Source: Bacillus sp. UNC438CL73TsuS30 (GTDB lineage: Bacteria; Bacillota; Bacilli; Bacillales; Cytobacillaceae). From it: a stretch of 64,000 nt of DNA. The stretch lies in assembly GCF_000482325.1 (NCBI RefSeq), contig NZ_AXVA01000013.1, forward strand, positions 62,001 through 126,000, read 5' to 3'. Each line of letters starts with the position of its first letter. Position 1 is the first letter of the stretch. The position numbers and the translations under genes are program-made. The notes under the pieces are model-generated. The model saw only the letters and a program-made list of their open reading frames with translations, had not been told where the DNA came from and ran no database searches. This document shows positions 39,641 through 47,526 of this stretch, piece after piece.

Positions 39641-40957
39641 ATGTATGCTGTTTTAATTTCCGTGTTAATTTTAATCGCTTTAAGTATGTTGAGAGTAAAT
39701 GTCCTTTTAAGTATTTTACTAGCTGCTATAAGCGCCGGCTTAATTGAAGGACTCTCCATTACTGAAACACTAGCAATGCTTATTTCCGGAATGGGTGGAC
39801 AAGCTGAAACCGCTTTAAGTGTAATTTTGCTTGGTATTTTCGCAGTTATGATTAAGTATTCAGGAATTACCGGTATACTGGTTAAAAAAATGCTCAAATT
39901 TATGAAAGGGAAAAGGGCAATTATTTTGTTAGCTATCGCAGGGGTTTCTTGTTTTTCGCAAAACTTGGTTCCCGTGCATATAGCCTTTATCCCAATCCTC
40001 ATTCCTCCTTTACTCCATCTGTTTGATCGCATGAAAATAGACCGACGTGGAGTAGCAACAGCCTTAACATTTGGTTTAAAGGCTCCTTACATCATGATTC
40101 CTGCTGGATATGGACTTATGTTTCACCAAATTATTGCAAGCGAAATGAAAAAATATGGGATGAATATAGCGGTGGGTCAACTCCCTCTTGCTTTATTAAT
40201 TCCAGGCTTAGGAATGATTGTCGGATTATTAATTGCGGTTTTCATTACCTATAGAAAAGCAAAGGAAACAGCACCATCAAAAGAACTCGAAAATTCCCTT
40301 GCCGAAATGGAAATATCAGCTGCTTCAGAAGTTATTCCATTTACCAAGCAGCATGTTATCACTTTAATCGCAATTGTTTTGTCACTTGGAGTTCAACTTT
40401 ATACTCATTCCCTTGCCTTAGGAGCGCTTGTAGGAATTTTAGCAATGTTCTTGGGACGTGTTGCTCCGTTTGTCAAAGGCGATGAAATTGTGGATGATGG
40501 AATGAAAATGATGGGGGCAATTGCTTTTGTCTTGTTGATTGCTGCTGGTTATTCAACGATTCTAAAAGAAACAGGGGCAATCAATCATTTAGTTTCTAAT
40601 ACATCTAGTATTATCGGGGGCAGTAAACTATTTACCTCTTTTATCATTCTTACAATTGGTTTGTTGATTACAATGGGAATAGGTACTTCCTTCGGTACAA
40701 TCCCAATATTAGCAGCGGTATATGTTCCTTTATGTATTTCGGTTGGATTTTCACCATTGGCAACGGCAGCTCTGATTGGTACCGCTAGTGCATTAGGGGA
40801 TGCAGGTTCACCTGCATCAGATAGTACGATTGGCCCTACAATAGGATTAAATGCGGATGGAAAACATAATCACATTTGGGATACATGTGTTCCTACCTTT
40901 ATGCACTACAATATTCCGCTCTTTATATTTGGAATGATAGCTGCTTATGTTCTATAA
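39641..40957 (+). CDS. NhaC/YuiF-like amino-acid or ion permease
   Basis: A 438-residue membrane protein with about eleven hydrophobic segments. The inverted-repeat architecture shows paired re-entrant signatures such as FSQNLVPVHIAFIPILIPP and GTASALGDAGSPASDSTIGP. It resembles the Na+/H+ antiporter-family protein YuiF, predicted elsewhere to carry histidine because of T-box control. No T-box was seen here. It stands between the two aminotransferase-dehydrogenase modules and is probably their transporter. Confidence 0.78.
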   Translation: MYAVLISVLILIALSMLRVNVLLSILLAAISAGLIEGLSITETLAMLISGMGGQAETALSVILLGIFAVMIKYSGITGILVKKMLKFMKGKRAIILLAIAGVSCFSQNLVPVHIAFIPILIPPLLHLFDRMKIDRRGVATALTFGLKAPYIMIPAGYGLMFHQIIASEMKKYGMNIAVGQLPLALLIPGLGMIVGLLIAVFITYRKAKETAPSKELENSLAEMEISAASEVIPFTKQHVITLIAIVLSLGVQLYTHSLALGALVGILAMFLGRVAPFVKGDEIVDDGMKMMGAIAFVLLIAAGYSTILKETGAINHLVSNTSSIIGGSKLFTSFIILTIGLLITMGIGTSFGTIPILAAVYVPLCISVGFSPLATAALIGTASALGDAGSPASDSTIGPTIGLNADGKHNHIWDTCVPTFMHYNIPLFIFGMIAAYVL

Positions 40958-40968
40958 AATTCATTCAT

Positions 40969-41016
40969 AAAGCGATAGGACACTTCCCTTAAGATGTGTC
41001 CTATTGCTTTATTTTG
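40969..41016 (+). terminator. Terminator of the permease gene
   Basis: AAAGCGATAGGACAC/GTGTCCTATTGCTTT stem followed by ATTTTG. Confidence 0.8.
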
Positions 41017-41045
41017 ACATTGATTGAAACCTTCCAAATATCAGG

Positions 41046-41085
41046 AAAGAAAATGACCAGTCCGGTTCAACCAGGCTGGCCATTA
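41046..41085 (-). terminator. Terminator of the module 2 operon
   Basis: AATGGCCAG..GGTTGAACC..CTGGTCATT stem followed by TTCTTTCC on the minus strand, 10-50 bases after the dehydrogenase stop. Confidence 0.65.
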
Positions 41086-41095
41086 ACTTAAGCTA

Positions 41096-42082
41096 TTAAA
41101 TTTTTATCTTCTTTAGATTCAATGCATATGGCAAGTGATTTCCTAACACACCATCGATTGCTGCCTGAGTTGTCCTAGTTCTAAGCTCAGTGATGGACTC
41201 CTCTGAGAAATAAGATGAATGCGGGGTAATTAAGCAGCCCTCCATTGTTAACAATGAATAATCAGGTGCAGGAGGCTCCTGTTCAAGCACATCCAATCCG
41301 GCTCCGGCTATGTGGCCCTCCTCAATAGCCTTTTGTAAGTCATTTTCATTTAATACTCCGCCACGGCATGTATTGACCACAAAGGAACCTTTAGGAAGCA
41401 TTTTCAGGCGTTCATAATTGATTAAATTGTGTGTCTCCGGGGTAAGCGGTACATGAAGACTAATAATATTAGATTGTATTAGCAGCTCATTTAATGAAAC
41501 TGGAACTGCACCTTGCATTCTTATCGATTCTTCCGAAATATATTCGTCATGAGCCAAAATTCGGACTCCGAATGCTTTTAACTTATCCGCAACCATACGG
41601 GCAATACGTCCAAAGCCAATTAATCCAATGGTTCTTGAACTAAAGCGATGAATGGGCTGGGTATCAAGGGGATCCCATTTTCCTTCTCTTACTTTACGAC
41701 TATATGCTGATAATCTTCGAGTAACCGCAAGAATTAGGGCAACTGTATGATCAGAAACTTCCTCAGCACAATAATCAGGAACATGTGAAACAACTATTCC
41801 TTTTTTCGTTGCTGCATCCACATCAACATGATTATAGCCAACTCCTGGTATAGAGATAACTTTACAAGAATTTAACTTTTCAATGATATTAGCTCGGCAA
41901 TGAAAACCAACCTGTGCTACTACAGCATCAGCAATAGGAGCATAAATCGGTAAATCTTCCTCTAGCGTTTCTGAACGGGTAACTTTTACTTCTATATTAT
42001 GTTGTTGATACATCTTCATTTCTAAATGATGATCATTCCATTCATCATCTAATATCCAAACTAAGTGCTTACCTTCTCTCAC
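41096..42082 (-). CDS. D-2-hydroxyacid dehydrogenase, CtBP-like (module 2)
   Basis: A 328-residue paralogue of the dehydrogenase at 37.1 kb. Shared segments include VWILDDEW, VKVTRSETLE and VTRRLSAYSRKVREGKWDP. The Rossmann motif is GLIGFGRIARMVADKL. The catalytic residues are in NTCRGGVLNENDL, LEQEPPAPD and ITPHSSY. The second-strand end reads ILAHDEY, with an aspartate typical of NAD specificity, unlike module 1. The start is GTG 42080-42082 with AAGGAG ahead, overlapping the aminotransferase stop, so the pair is coupled. Confidence 0.85.
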   Translation of the reverse strand: MREGKHLVWILDDEWNDHHLEMKMYQQHNIEVKVTRSETLEEDLPIYAPIADAVVAQVGFHCRANIIEKLNSCKVISIPGVGYNHVDVDAATKKGIVVSHVPDYCAEEVSDHTVALILAVTRRLSAYSRKVREGKWDPLDTQPIHRFSSRTIGLIGFGRIARMVADKLKAFGVRILAHDEYISEESIRMQGAVPVSLNELLIQSNIISLHVPLTPETHNLINYERLKMLPKGSFVVNTCRGGVLNENDLQKAIEEGHIAGAGLDVLEQEPPAPDYSLLTMEGCLITPHSSYFSEESITELRTRTTQAAIDGVLGNHLPYALNLKKIKI

Positions 42083-42083
42083 T

Positions 42084-43208
42084 CTACTTCTCTCCTTTTG
42101 CTACTATTGCAGTTGAATTTTTTTTGATTTTTTTTAATGATTTTATTAAAAGTATATTTTGTTCCGAAGTACCAATAGAAATACGGGCATGTGTTTGCAA
42201 CCCCCAAGCTATACATGGGCGTATAAGAATTCCCTCTTGCATGAGCGCCTGGGAAAGCACCATAACATCTTCTTTCATATCCACGAACAGAAAGTTAGCA
42301 TGTGATTCGATCACATCAAACCCCAAAGTCTTTAGTTCTTTTGTAAGTTCAAGCATCTCACGCTTATTTTCTCTTAAACTTTTATTTACATATTCTTGAT
42401 CATCAAGTGCAGCTAAAGCACCTGCATGGGCAATTCGATTAGCAGAAAAAGGTTCCCTTACCGCTTGGATTGGTTCTATATATTCAACGCGTGCAGCAGC
42501 ATATCCAATCCTAGTCCCCGCCAATCCGTACAATTTTGAAAAAGTCCGAACAAAAATAACAGGATAACCTTCCTTTACAAAATCGATTCCAGTACGATAC
42601 CTTTCACAATCAATAAATTCGACATATGCTTCATCTAATACCACAATCACATGTGGCGGTATTTTTTTTAGAAATAATTCCAATTCATTTTCTCCCAAAA
42701 TCGTACCAGTCGGGTTATTGGGATTACATATAAAAATAAGTTTAGTATTTTCATTTATTGCTGTTAGAATTCCTTCAAGATTATAGGTATGATTCTCAAG
42801 CAATGGGACCTCAATAGATGTTCCTTCCATAAGCAAGGTAATGGTTCTATACGCCGGGAAAGTAGGGGTACAATAGATAATTTCATCACCAGGGTTAATA
42901 TAGGCATTACCAATCAAAGTGATGATATTATCCGCACCGTTTGCTATTAGAAATTGTTCAGGATCAATTTTATAGAAATTTCCTAATTTTTCACGTAGTT
43001 CCCTGCATGTTGACTCAGGATATAATTGGCTGTCTTTAGCAGCAATTTGCATCGCCTCTACAGCCTTTGGAGATGGTCCAAAAGGATTTTCATTAGAGGC
43101 TAGGCGAATGATTTCATCCAATCCCAACTCCCGCTTTACCTCTTCTATTGCCTTGCCAGGAATATAAGGCTTTAGTTTTGTTACACTTTTTCGCCATTGC
43201 TCTATCAT
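42084..43208 (-). CDS. HisC-like PLP aminotransferase (module 2)
   Basis: A 374-residue paralogue of the aminotransferase at 38.1 kb. Shared segments include YIPGKAIEE, LASNENPFGPSPKAVEAMQ, IANGADNII, FICNPNNPTGTI, VVLDEAYVEF and the PLP lysine in RTFSKLYGLAGTRIGYA. ATG 43206-43208 follows GGAG by 8 bases. The gene lies about 15 bases downstream of the AraC-type regulator and overlaps the dehydrogenase, so regulator-aminotransferase-dehydrogenase form an operon. Confidence 0.85.
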   Translation of the reverse strand: MIEQWRKSVTKLKPYIPGKAIEEVKRELGLDEIIRLASNENPFGPSPKAVEAMQIAAKDSQLYPESTCRELREKLGNFYKIDPEQFLIANGADNIITLIGNAYINPGDEIIYCTPTFPAYRTITLLMEGTSIEVPLLENHTYNLEGILTAINENTKLIFICNPNNPTGTILGENELELFLKKIPPHVIVVLDEAYVEFIDCERYRTGIDFVKEGYPVIFVRTFSKLYGLAGTRIGYAAARVEYIEPIQAVREPFSANRIAHAGALAALDDQEYVNKSLRENKREMLELTKELKTLGFDVIESHANFLFVDMKEDVMVLSQALMQEGILIRPCIAWGLQTHARISIGTSEQNILLIKSLKKIKKNSTAIVAKGEK

Positions 43209-43225
43209 CAATACAACTCCTTCCG

Positions 43226-44875
43226 TTAAAATAATCTCTCAGTTGAATTTCCAGATGGAACCAAAATAGAATTACGATATTCACTTGGAGTTTTGCCCAC
43301 CATTGTTTTAAAAACACGGCTAAAGTAGTGAGAATTACTATATCCAACTTCAAAAGCGATTTGGTAAACCGTATAATTTAAGTCTTTTAGCAATTCTTTC
43401 GCTTTTTCAATTCGTAAATAAGTAATATATTCAACAAAATTAGTTCCAGTAGCACTTTTAAAGATTCTACTAAAATAGGTAGGACTCAGATGTACATGAC
43501 TTGAGACCTTTTCCAAGGTAATTTGTTCTAAATAATGCTGTTCAATATATTCCATAGCCTTCTGGATTGATTTAAGGGTATGATCATTATTATTGGTAGA
43601 AACCAGGTCAATAAAGCGATGAATCATATCCCTTATCCACTGTTCCAATTGGACTAAGTTTTCGATAAAGTTTAGGGAAGATGTATATTCCGAAAGGATG
43701 AAATGAATTTCTTTTTCATTTGCCCCACCATTGATAGCTGCACGTGCAAGCATAGTTGAAATTTCTGAAAGTTGCAGTTTTAAGGCTTCTGGGTCAACAT
43801 TCTGCAACGAAAACAATCGCTCTAATAAATTGGTCATATTATCCTTCACAGCTTCAATATCCGCTACCATTAATTTACTTGCTAACGTTGCTACATCCTG
43901 ATTTGGCAGAAGAAGAAATTCATTTGTAAACCGTTCTACATCATCATGATGGATCACTAAATCCTTCCCTAAAAAGAATTTATGTTTAATAGCGGTTTGT
44001 GCTTCTTGATAACTAAAGTGTAAATTCCTTACATCTTCATAATAGTTGCCAATTCCAATCGTTACGCTATACCCTGTATTTTCTTTGATATATGTTTTCG
44101 CTTCCTCGGATAATTTCTTAGCATATTGCTTAAATCCTTCATGGTCGTTATTAAAAGGAAATGAGAGGAGGATTGCAAATTTATCTGCTGCCGTTCCCAT
44201 TGCCAAGCATTCATCTAACTTTTCCATAAAGAATAGACGGGTAACCGTGATAATTTCATTGCGAACAAAATCCTGCCACTGTTTACTCTTTTCCTTATTC
44301 TTCAAAAAAAACTCGTCTATTTGAAGGGACATTGCAGTGTTTGGCATGGCAGATAATCCAACTAATTGGCTTTGATCCCAAATCTCTCTAGAATTTTTAA
44401 TATTCCCATATAATAAATTATAAATAAGTCCGAGTCTTACGGAAGACATAATATTATGTGGATCGTCATTCCTTTGTTGCATCATCTGGTGGGAAAGCTG
44501 CGCTTCCACTTTGAGTTCCTGCAACAGGCGATACACTACTTCCTCATCAAACGGCTTACTTAAGCAATCGAAAACACCACTTTTAAAAAACGATCGCATC
44601 TCGAGGTCATCATAACGGCTCTTCACCACAACCAATGGTATTGTAATCTTCTTCTTAGCTAATTGTTGAAGAACGACATCTTTAGCCAGTTTCATCATTC
44701 CATCGAGGTCTAAAAGAACTGCGATGGTACCCAGCTTAAATGATAAATCATCCTTTAAAAGGTACTTTTTGTCTACTGCTTCTACTATAAAGCCAAATTT
44801 ATAATCATTATTAATTTGATGAAAGAGATTGATCACATGTTTATCATCTGTTGCGAGGAGTATTAGGTTTTCCAT
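43226..44875 (-). CDS. Receiver-AraC family response regulator
   Basis: A 549-residue YesN-type regulator. The N-terminal receiver domain keeps the acidic pair (ATDD, residues 9-12), a candidate phospho-acceptor aspartate (VLLDLDG, about residue 58) and the late lysine (LSKPF). A middle domain of about 300 residues has GIGNYYEDVRNLHFSYQEAQ, like the degenerate cyclase linker of such regulators. The last 100 residues are a double helix-turn-helix AraC domain (LEKVSSHVHLSPTYFSRIFK ... VGYSNSHYFSRVFK). No histidine kinase gene is adjacent. ATG 44873-44875 is preferred over an ATG six codons upstream. Confidence 0.85.
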   Translation of the reverse strand: MENLILLATDDKHVINLFHQINNDYKFGFIVEAVDKKYLLKDDLSFKLGTIAVLLDLDGMMKLAKDVVLQQLAKKKITIPLVVVKSRYDDLEMRSFFKSGVFDCLSKPFDEEVVYRLLQELKVEAQLSHQMMQQRNDDPHNIMSSVRLGLIYNLLYGNIKNSREIWDQSQLVGLSAMPNTAMSLQIDEFFLKNKEKSKQWQDFVRNEIITVTRLFFMEKLDECLAMGTAADKFAILLSFPFNNDHEGFKQYAKKLSEEAKTYIKENTGYSVTIGIGNYYEDVRNLHFSYQEAQTAIKHKFFLGKDLVIHHDDVERFTNEFLLLPNQDVATLASKLMVADIEAVKDNMTNLLERLFSLQNVDPEALKLQLSEISTMLARAAINGGANEKEIHFILSEYTSSLNFIENLVQLEQWIRDMIHRFIDLVSTNNNDHTLKSIQKAMEYIEQHYLEQITLEKVSSHVHLSPTYFSRIFKSATGTNFVEYITYLRIEKAKELLKDLNYTVYQIAFEVGYSNSHYFSRVFKTMVGKTPSEYRNSILVPSGNSTERLF

Positions 44876-44968
44876 AGAATCACACTCTTTCATTCAAAGT
44901 TTAAATATTTGTACCTACTAAATACAATTTAAAAATTTTTCACCTTCACGTTTTTTCCGGTAAACTTT

Positions 44969-45030
44969 AAATTTAAAAATTGAGTTAGGTATCTATGACT
45001 CTGTAAGACACGAGATACCTCACTCAATTT
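44969..45030 (-). terminator. Terminator after the diiron protein gene
   Basis: A long stem, AAATTGAGTGAGGTATCT/AGATACCTAACTCAATTT, with an 18-base loop is followed by TTAAATTT on the minus strand. Confidence 0.8.
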
Positions 45031-45050
45031 TAATCTAATTTTAATTTTTA

Positions 45051-45713
45051 TTAAACGTTTTCATTTACAGGATAGATTGTATCATAATAATGAATCATTT
45101 CTTCGCGCAGACGGCGTGCACCCCAAATTGCGTTTTCTATATGTTCATCAGTAACCACATACTTTTCGACAATCATTTCTCCAAGTCTAGCATGGAATTC
45201 TTCATCCTTTTTAATTGTTTCATAGCATCTTGCCAAGTCAGGTAAGCCAATCCGGCGGCAGTTCTCGATTACAATATCATGAGTAGTTGTTGTTGATGTT
45301 TCAGAACAGTTCCATACGGCTACTGCACAGGCACGGTCTTTTTCAAGAGCTTCCCAATGAAGGTTTTCCCAACCAAGATGTTGTGCTGGTGGTTCAGTTG
45401 GAGCAGTATAACCATGTTTCTCAAGCACTCTACAAATAATCTCATAATGGTGCGCTTCTTCCCACATATGTTTACACAAAGCTGTTACTGTGGTTCTATC
45501 GAATTCTTTCCAATAATCATTAATTTGTTTTCCAAGGAAGAAAACATATGCGATTTCTAGCCAAACTCTTTGTTCAATCGCAGTAAAAACTTCTTCCTGA
45601 GTTAGGTCTTCCTTTGTCCAGAACTTTTCTGCTTTCTCTTGGGCATAGTTCTTAAGCTCTTCCTTAATGCCTCTAAACTCTGTAAAAAACTCTTCACGTG
45701 TCATTGTTGACAT
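45051..45713 (-). CDS. Ferritin-like diiron protein, function unknown
   Basis: A 220-residue, mostly helical soluble protein. It shows the ferritin-like diiron pattern: a first glutamate in EQRVWLEIAY, then ExxH in WEEAHHYE about 32 residues on; a second glutamate in WNCSETSTTTTHD, then ExxH in KDEEFHARLGE about 33 residues on. That supplies the four carboxylates and two histidines of a non-haem diiron site, as in rubrerythrins and diiron oxygenases. The substrate cannot be read from sequence. ATG 45711-45713 follows GGGGGTGG. It lies 125 bases after the ABC ATPase gene in the same direction. Confidence 0.7.
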   Translation of the reverse strand: MSTMTREEFFTEFRGIKEELKNYAQEKAEKFWTKEDLTQEEVFTAIEQRVWLEIAYVFFLGKQINDYWKEFDRTTVTALCKHMWEEAHHYEIICRVLEKHGYTAPTEPPAQHLGWENLHWEALEKDRACAVAVWNCSETSTTTTHDIVIENCRRIGLPDLARCYETIKKDEEFHARLGEMIVEKYVVTDEHIENAIWGARRLREEMIHYYDTIYPVNENV

Positions 45714-45737
45714 TTTAACCACCCCCTTTTTAAAAAT

Positions 45738-45764
45738 TTACTATTCTTACTATTCATAATTATA
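45738..45764 (-). promoter_or_regulatory. Candidate -10 box and tandem 9-mers before the diiron protein gene
   Basis: TATAAT (45759-45764 on the minus strand) lacks a good -35. Between it and the ribosome binding site the plus strand has TTACTATTC twice in tandem (45738-45755). The gene may therefore have its own promoter as well as read-through from the ABC genes. Confidence 0.35.
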
Positions 45765-45838
45765 TTTCCCGTCATTATTTTCTGAAAGTACCCATTCTTA
45801 TGATATCTTACACTTTTTTAACTTACTGGTAGTAAAAA

Positions 45839-46633
45839 TTATTTCACTTCCATCATTGCTTTTAAGCTTTCCTCACGAATTAATTCTGTTAACTGTTCCT
45901 TGTAGGCGAGGAAACGGGAGTCCATTTTAATATGATAGGAACGTGGATTCTCCAATTCAATTGGAATATCTGCTTTAATTTTACCGGGTCTTGAGGTCAT
46001 TACGATCACTCTATTAGCCAGATAAATAGATTCCTCTACATCATGCGTAATAAAGAGAATCGTTTTGTGGGATTTTTCCCAAATTTCAAGCAATAATTCT
46101 TGCATTAATGTCCGCGTTTGGTTATCTAGTGCTCCAAATGGTTCATCAAGCAAAAGAATCTCCGGGTCATTTGCCAGTGCTCTCGCGATCGCCACACGCT
46201 GCTGCATTCCTCCAGAAAGCTGCCGCGGATAATGTTTCTCAAAGCCCTCAAGCCTGACTAATTCAATATAATTCCTAACAATCTCCTTACGCTGTACTCC
46301 ACTCAGATCCTTATGTTTCAAGCCAAACTGTATATTTTCTTCTACTGTAAGCCAAGGAAATAACGAATAGGCTTGAAATACCATTCCTCTATTTGAGGAT
46401 GGACCATAAACTTCTTTGCCGTCAAGATAGACATGTCCTGCCGTCTGCTCCTCAAGACCCGCCACAATCCGAAGTAATGTAGATTTACCGCACCCCGAAG
46501 GGCCAAGTATAGTTATGAATTCATTGGGCATAATTTTTAGGTTCGTTGTATTTAGTGCCAGTACTTGTGAATTTTTTTTGTTACCCGAGAAAATCTTTGT
46601 GACATCTTTAATTTCCAGCTTTGCATCCACCAT
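45839..46633 (-). CDS. NitT/TauT-family ABC transporter ATP-binding protein
   Basis: A 264-residue ABC ATPase of the nitrate/sulfonate/taurine importer type. Walker A is GPSGCGKST, the signature is LSGGMQQRVAIARAL, and Walker B is LLLDEPFGALD, followed by the H-loop FITHD. ATG 46631-46633 follows AAGGTG by 7 bases and overlaps the permease stop region. It energises the permease and binding protein encoded upstream. Confidence 0.9.
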   Translation of the reverse strand: MVDAKLEIKDVTKIFSGNKKNSQVLALNTTNLKIMPNEFITILGPSGCGKSTLLRIVAGLEEQTAGHVYLDGKEVYGPSSNRGMVFQAYSLFPWLTVEENIQFGLKHKDLSGVQRKEIVRNYIELVRLEGFEKHYPRQLSGGMQQRVAIARALANDPEILLLDEPFGALDNQTRTLMQELLLEIWEKSHKTILFITHDVEESIYLANRVIVMTSRPGKIKADIPIELENPRSYHIKMDSRFLAYKEQLTELIREESLKAMMEVK

Positions 46634-46639
46634 CACTCA

Positions 46640-47512
46640 TCACCTTCCATAATGCCATGGGAACATTTTTCTAATTGCCACTTTTAAGATTAAATCAGAA
46701 AGTAAACCCAATAATCCGATAGTCAAAATACCAAAAATAATATTTCCGGTTTTTAACATTCGCTGAGACTCTAAAATCAAGCTCCCTATGCCAGAAGATG
46801 AGGCAACAAGTTCTGCGACAATAATGTATGACCATGCCCATCCTAGAATCAGCCGGATTATTTCCATAATACCCGGAATGGAAGCAGGAAGGATGACGGA
46901 ACGCAGTACTCCGAATCTTGTTCTCCCTAGTGTATAGGCTGCTTCTAAAAGCTCTCGTCGAACATTCGCTACCTCAACAGCAGTCATAAGAACTAAGGAG
47001 AAGAAGGTTCCAACGAAAATAATCGTAATTTTCTCCAATTCTCCCACACCAATCCATAAAATAAAGAGCGGGATAAATGCAGATGCCGGCATGTATCGAA
47101 TGGAGGAAATGACTGGTTCAAAAAATGCCTCCACTACTTTAAATGTTCCCATCAAGATACCAAGTGGCAGTCCTACCAGGACAGCAACAATAAAACCAGC
47201 AAGCACTCGATAAATCGTAATCGCTATATCATTAATAAACCCATATTCGGTAAATAAGGTTATACCCGAATCGATAATTTGGGTAGGGTTTGGTAGAAAT
47301 AGCGGATCTACCAAACCTCCATAAGTTAACAACGACCAAATAGCAAACAAAAAAACTATACTTGAGATGCTAATCCCTAAATACAATTTATAGGGTATAT
47401 TTACCTGGGGCTGAAGCCATTTTCTATTTATGGGTGATCCATTTCGTTCATTTTGAAATGGATCTGTGGATGACTTCTTAACTAATTCCTCGTTTTTCAC
47501 CACTTTTTCCAC
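46640..47512 (-). CDS. NitT/TauT-family ABC transporter permease
   Basis: A 290-residue SsuC/TauC-like membrane component with about six spans after a hydrophilic N terminus of roughly 40 residues. The cytoplasmic EAA loop (LLEAAYTLGRTRFGVLRSVI) that contacts the ATPase is present. It lies between the binding-protein gene (15 bases) and the ATPase gene. Confidence 0.9.
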   Translation of the reverse strand: MEKVVKNEELVKKSSTDPFQNERNGSPINRKWLQPQVNIPYKLYLGISISSIVFLFAIWSLLTYGGLVDPLFLPNPTQIIDSGITLFTEYGFINDIAITIYRVLAGFIVAVLVGLPLGILMGTFKVVEAFFEPVISSIRYMPASAFIPLFILWIGVGELEKITIIFVGTFFSLVLMTAVEVANVRRELLEAAYTLGRTRFGVLRSVILPASIPGIMEIIRLILGWAWSYIIVAELVASSSGIGSLILESQRMLKTGNIIFGILTIGLLGLLSDLILKVAIRKMFPWHYGR

Positions 47513-47526
47513 AGAACTCCTCCTCT

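Noticed and set aside
39610-40032. A 140-codon open frame on the minus strand
   Set aside because: It is the complement of the permease gene and repeats its hydrophobic periodicity in reverse; no ribosome binding site.
37051-42082. The D-2-hydroxyacid dehydrogenases as phosphite dehydrogenases (PtxD) with the ABC genes as a phosphite importer
   Set aside because: Each is coupled to an aminotransferase, and the importer is of NitT/TauT type and lies several genes away. Nothing else points to phosphite.
38068-43208. The two HisC-like aminotransferases as histidine-biosynthesis genes
   Set aside because: A hisC already lies in the aro supraoperon, no other his genes are near, and pairing with dehydrogenases points to another pathway.
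45051-45713. Diiron protein as TenA (thiaminase II) in a thiamine-precursor uptake cluster
   Set aside because: Its length and the ThiXYZ-like importer suggested this, but the sequence shows no TenA signature. It has instead two E...ExxH pairs of the ferritin-like fold, and no other thiamine gene is near.
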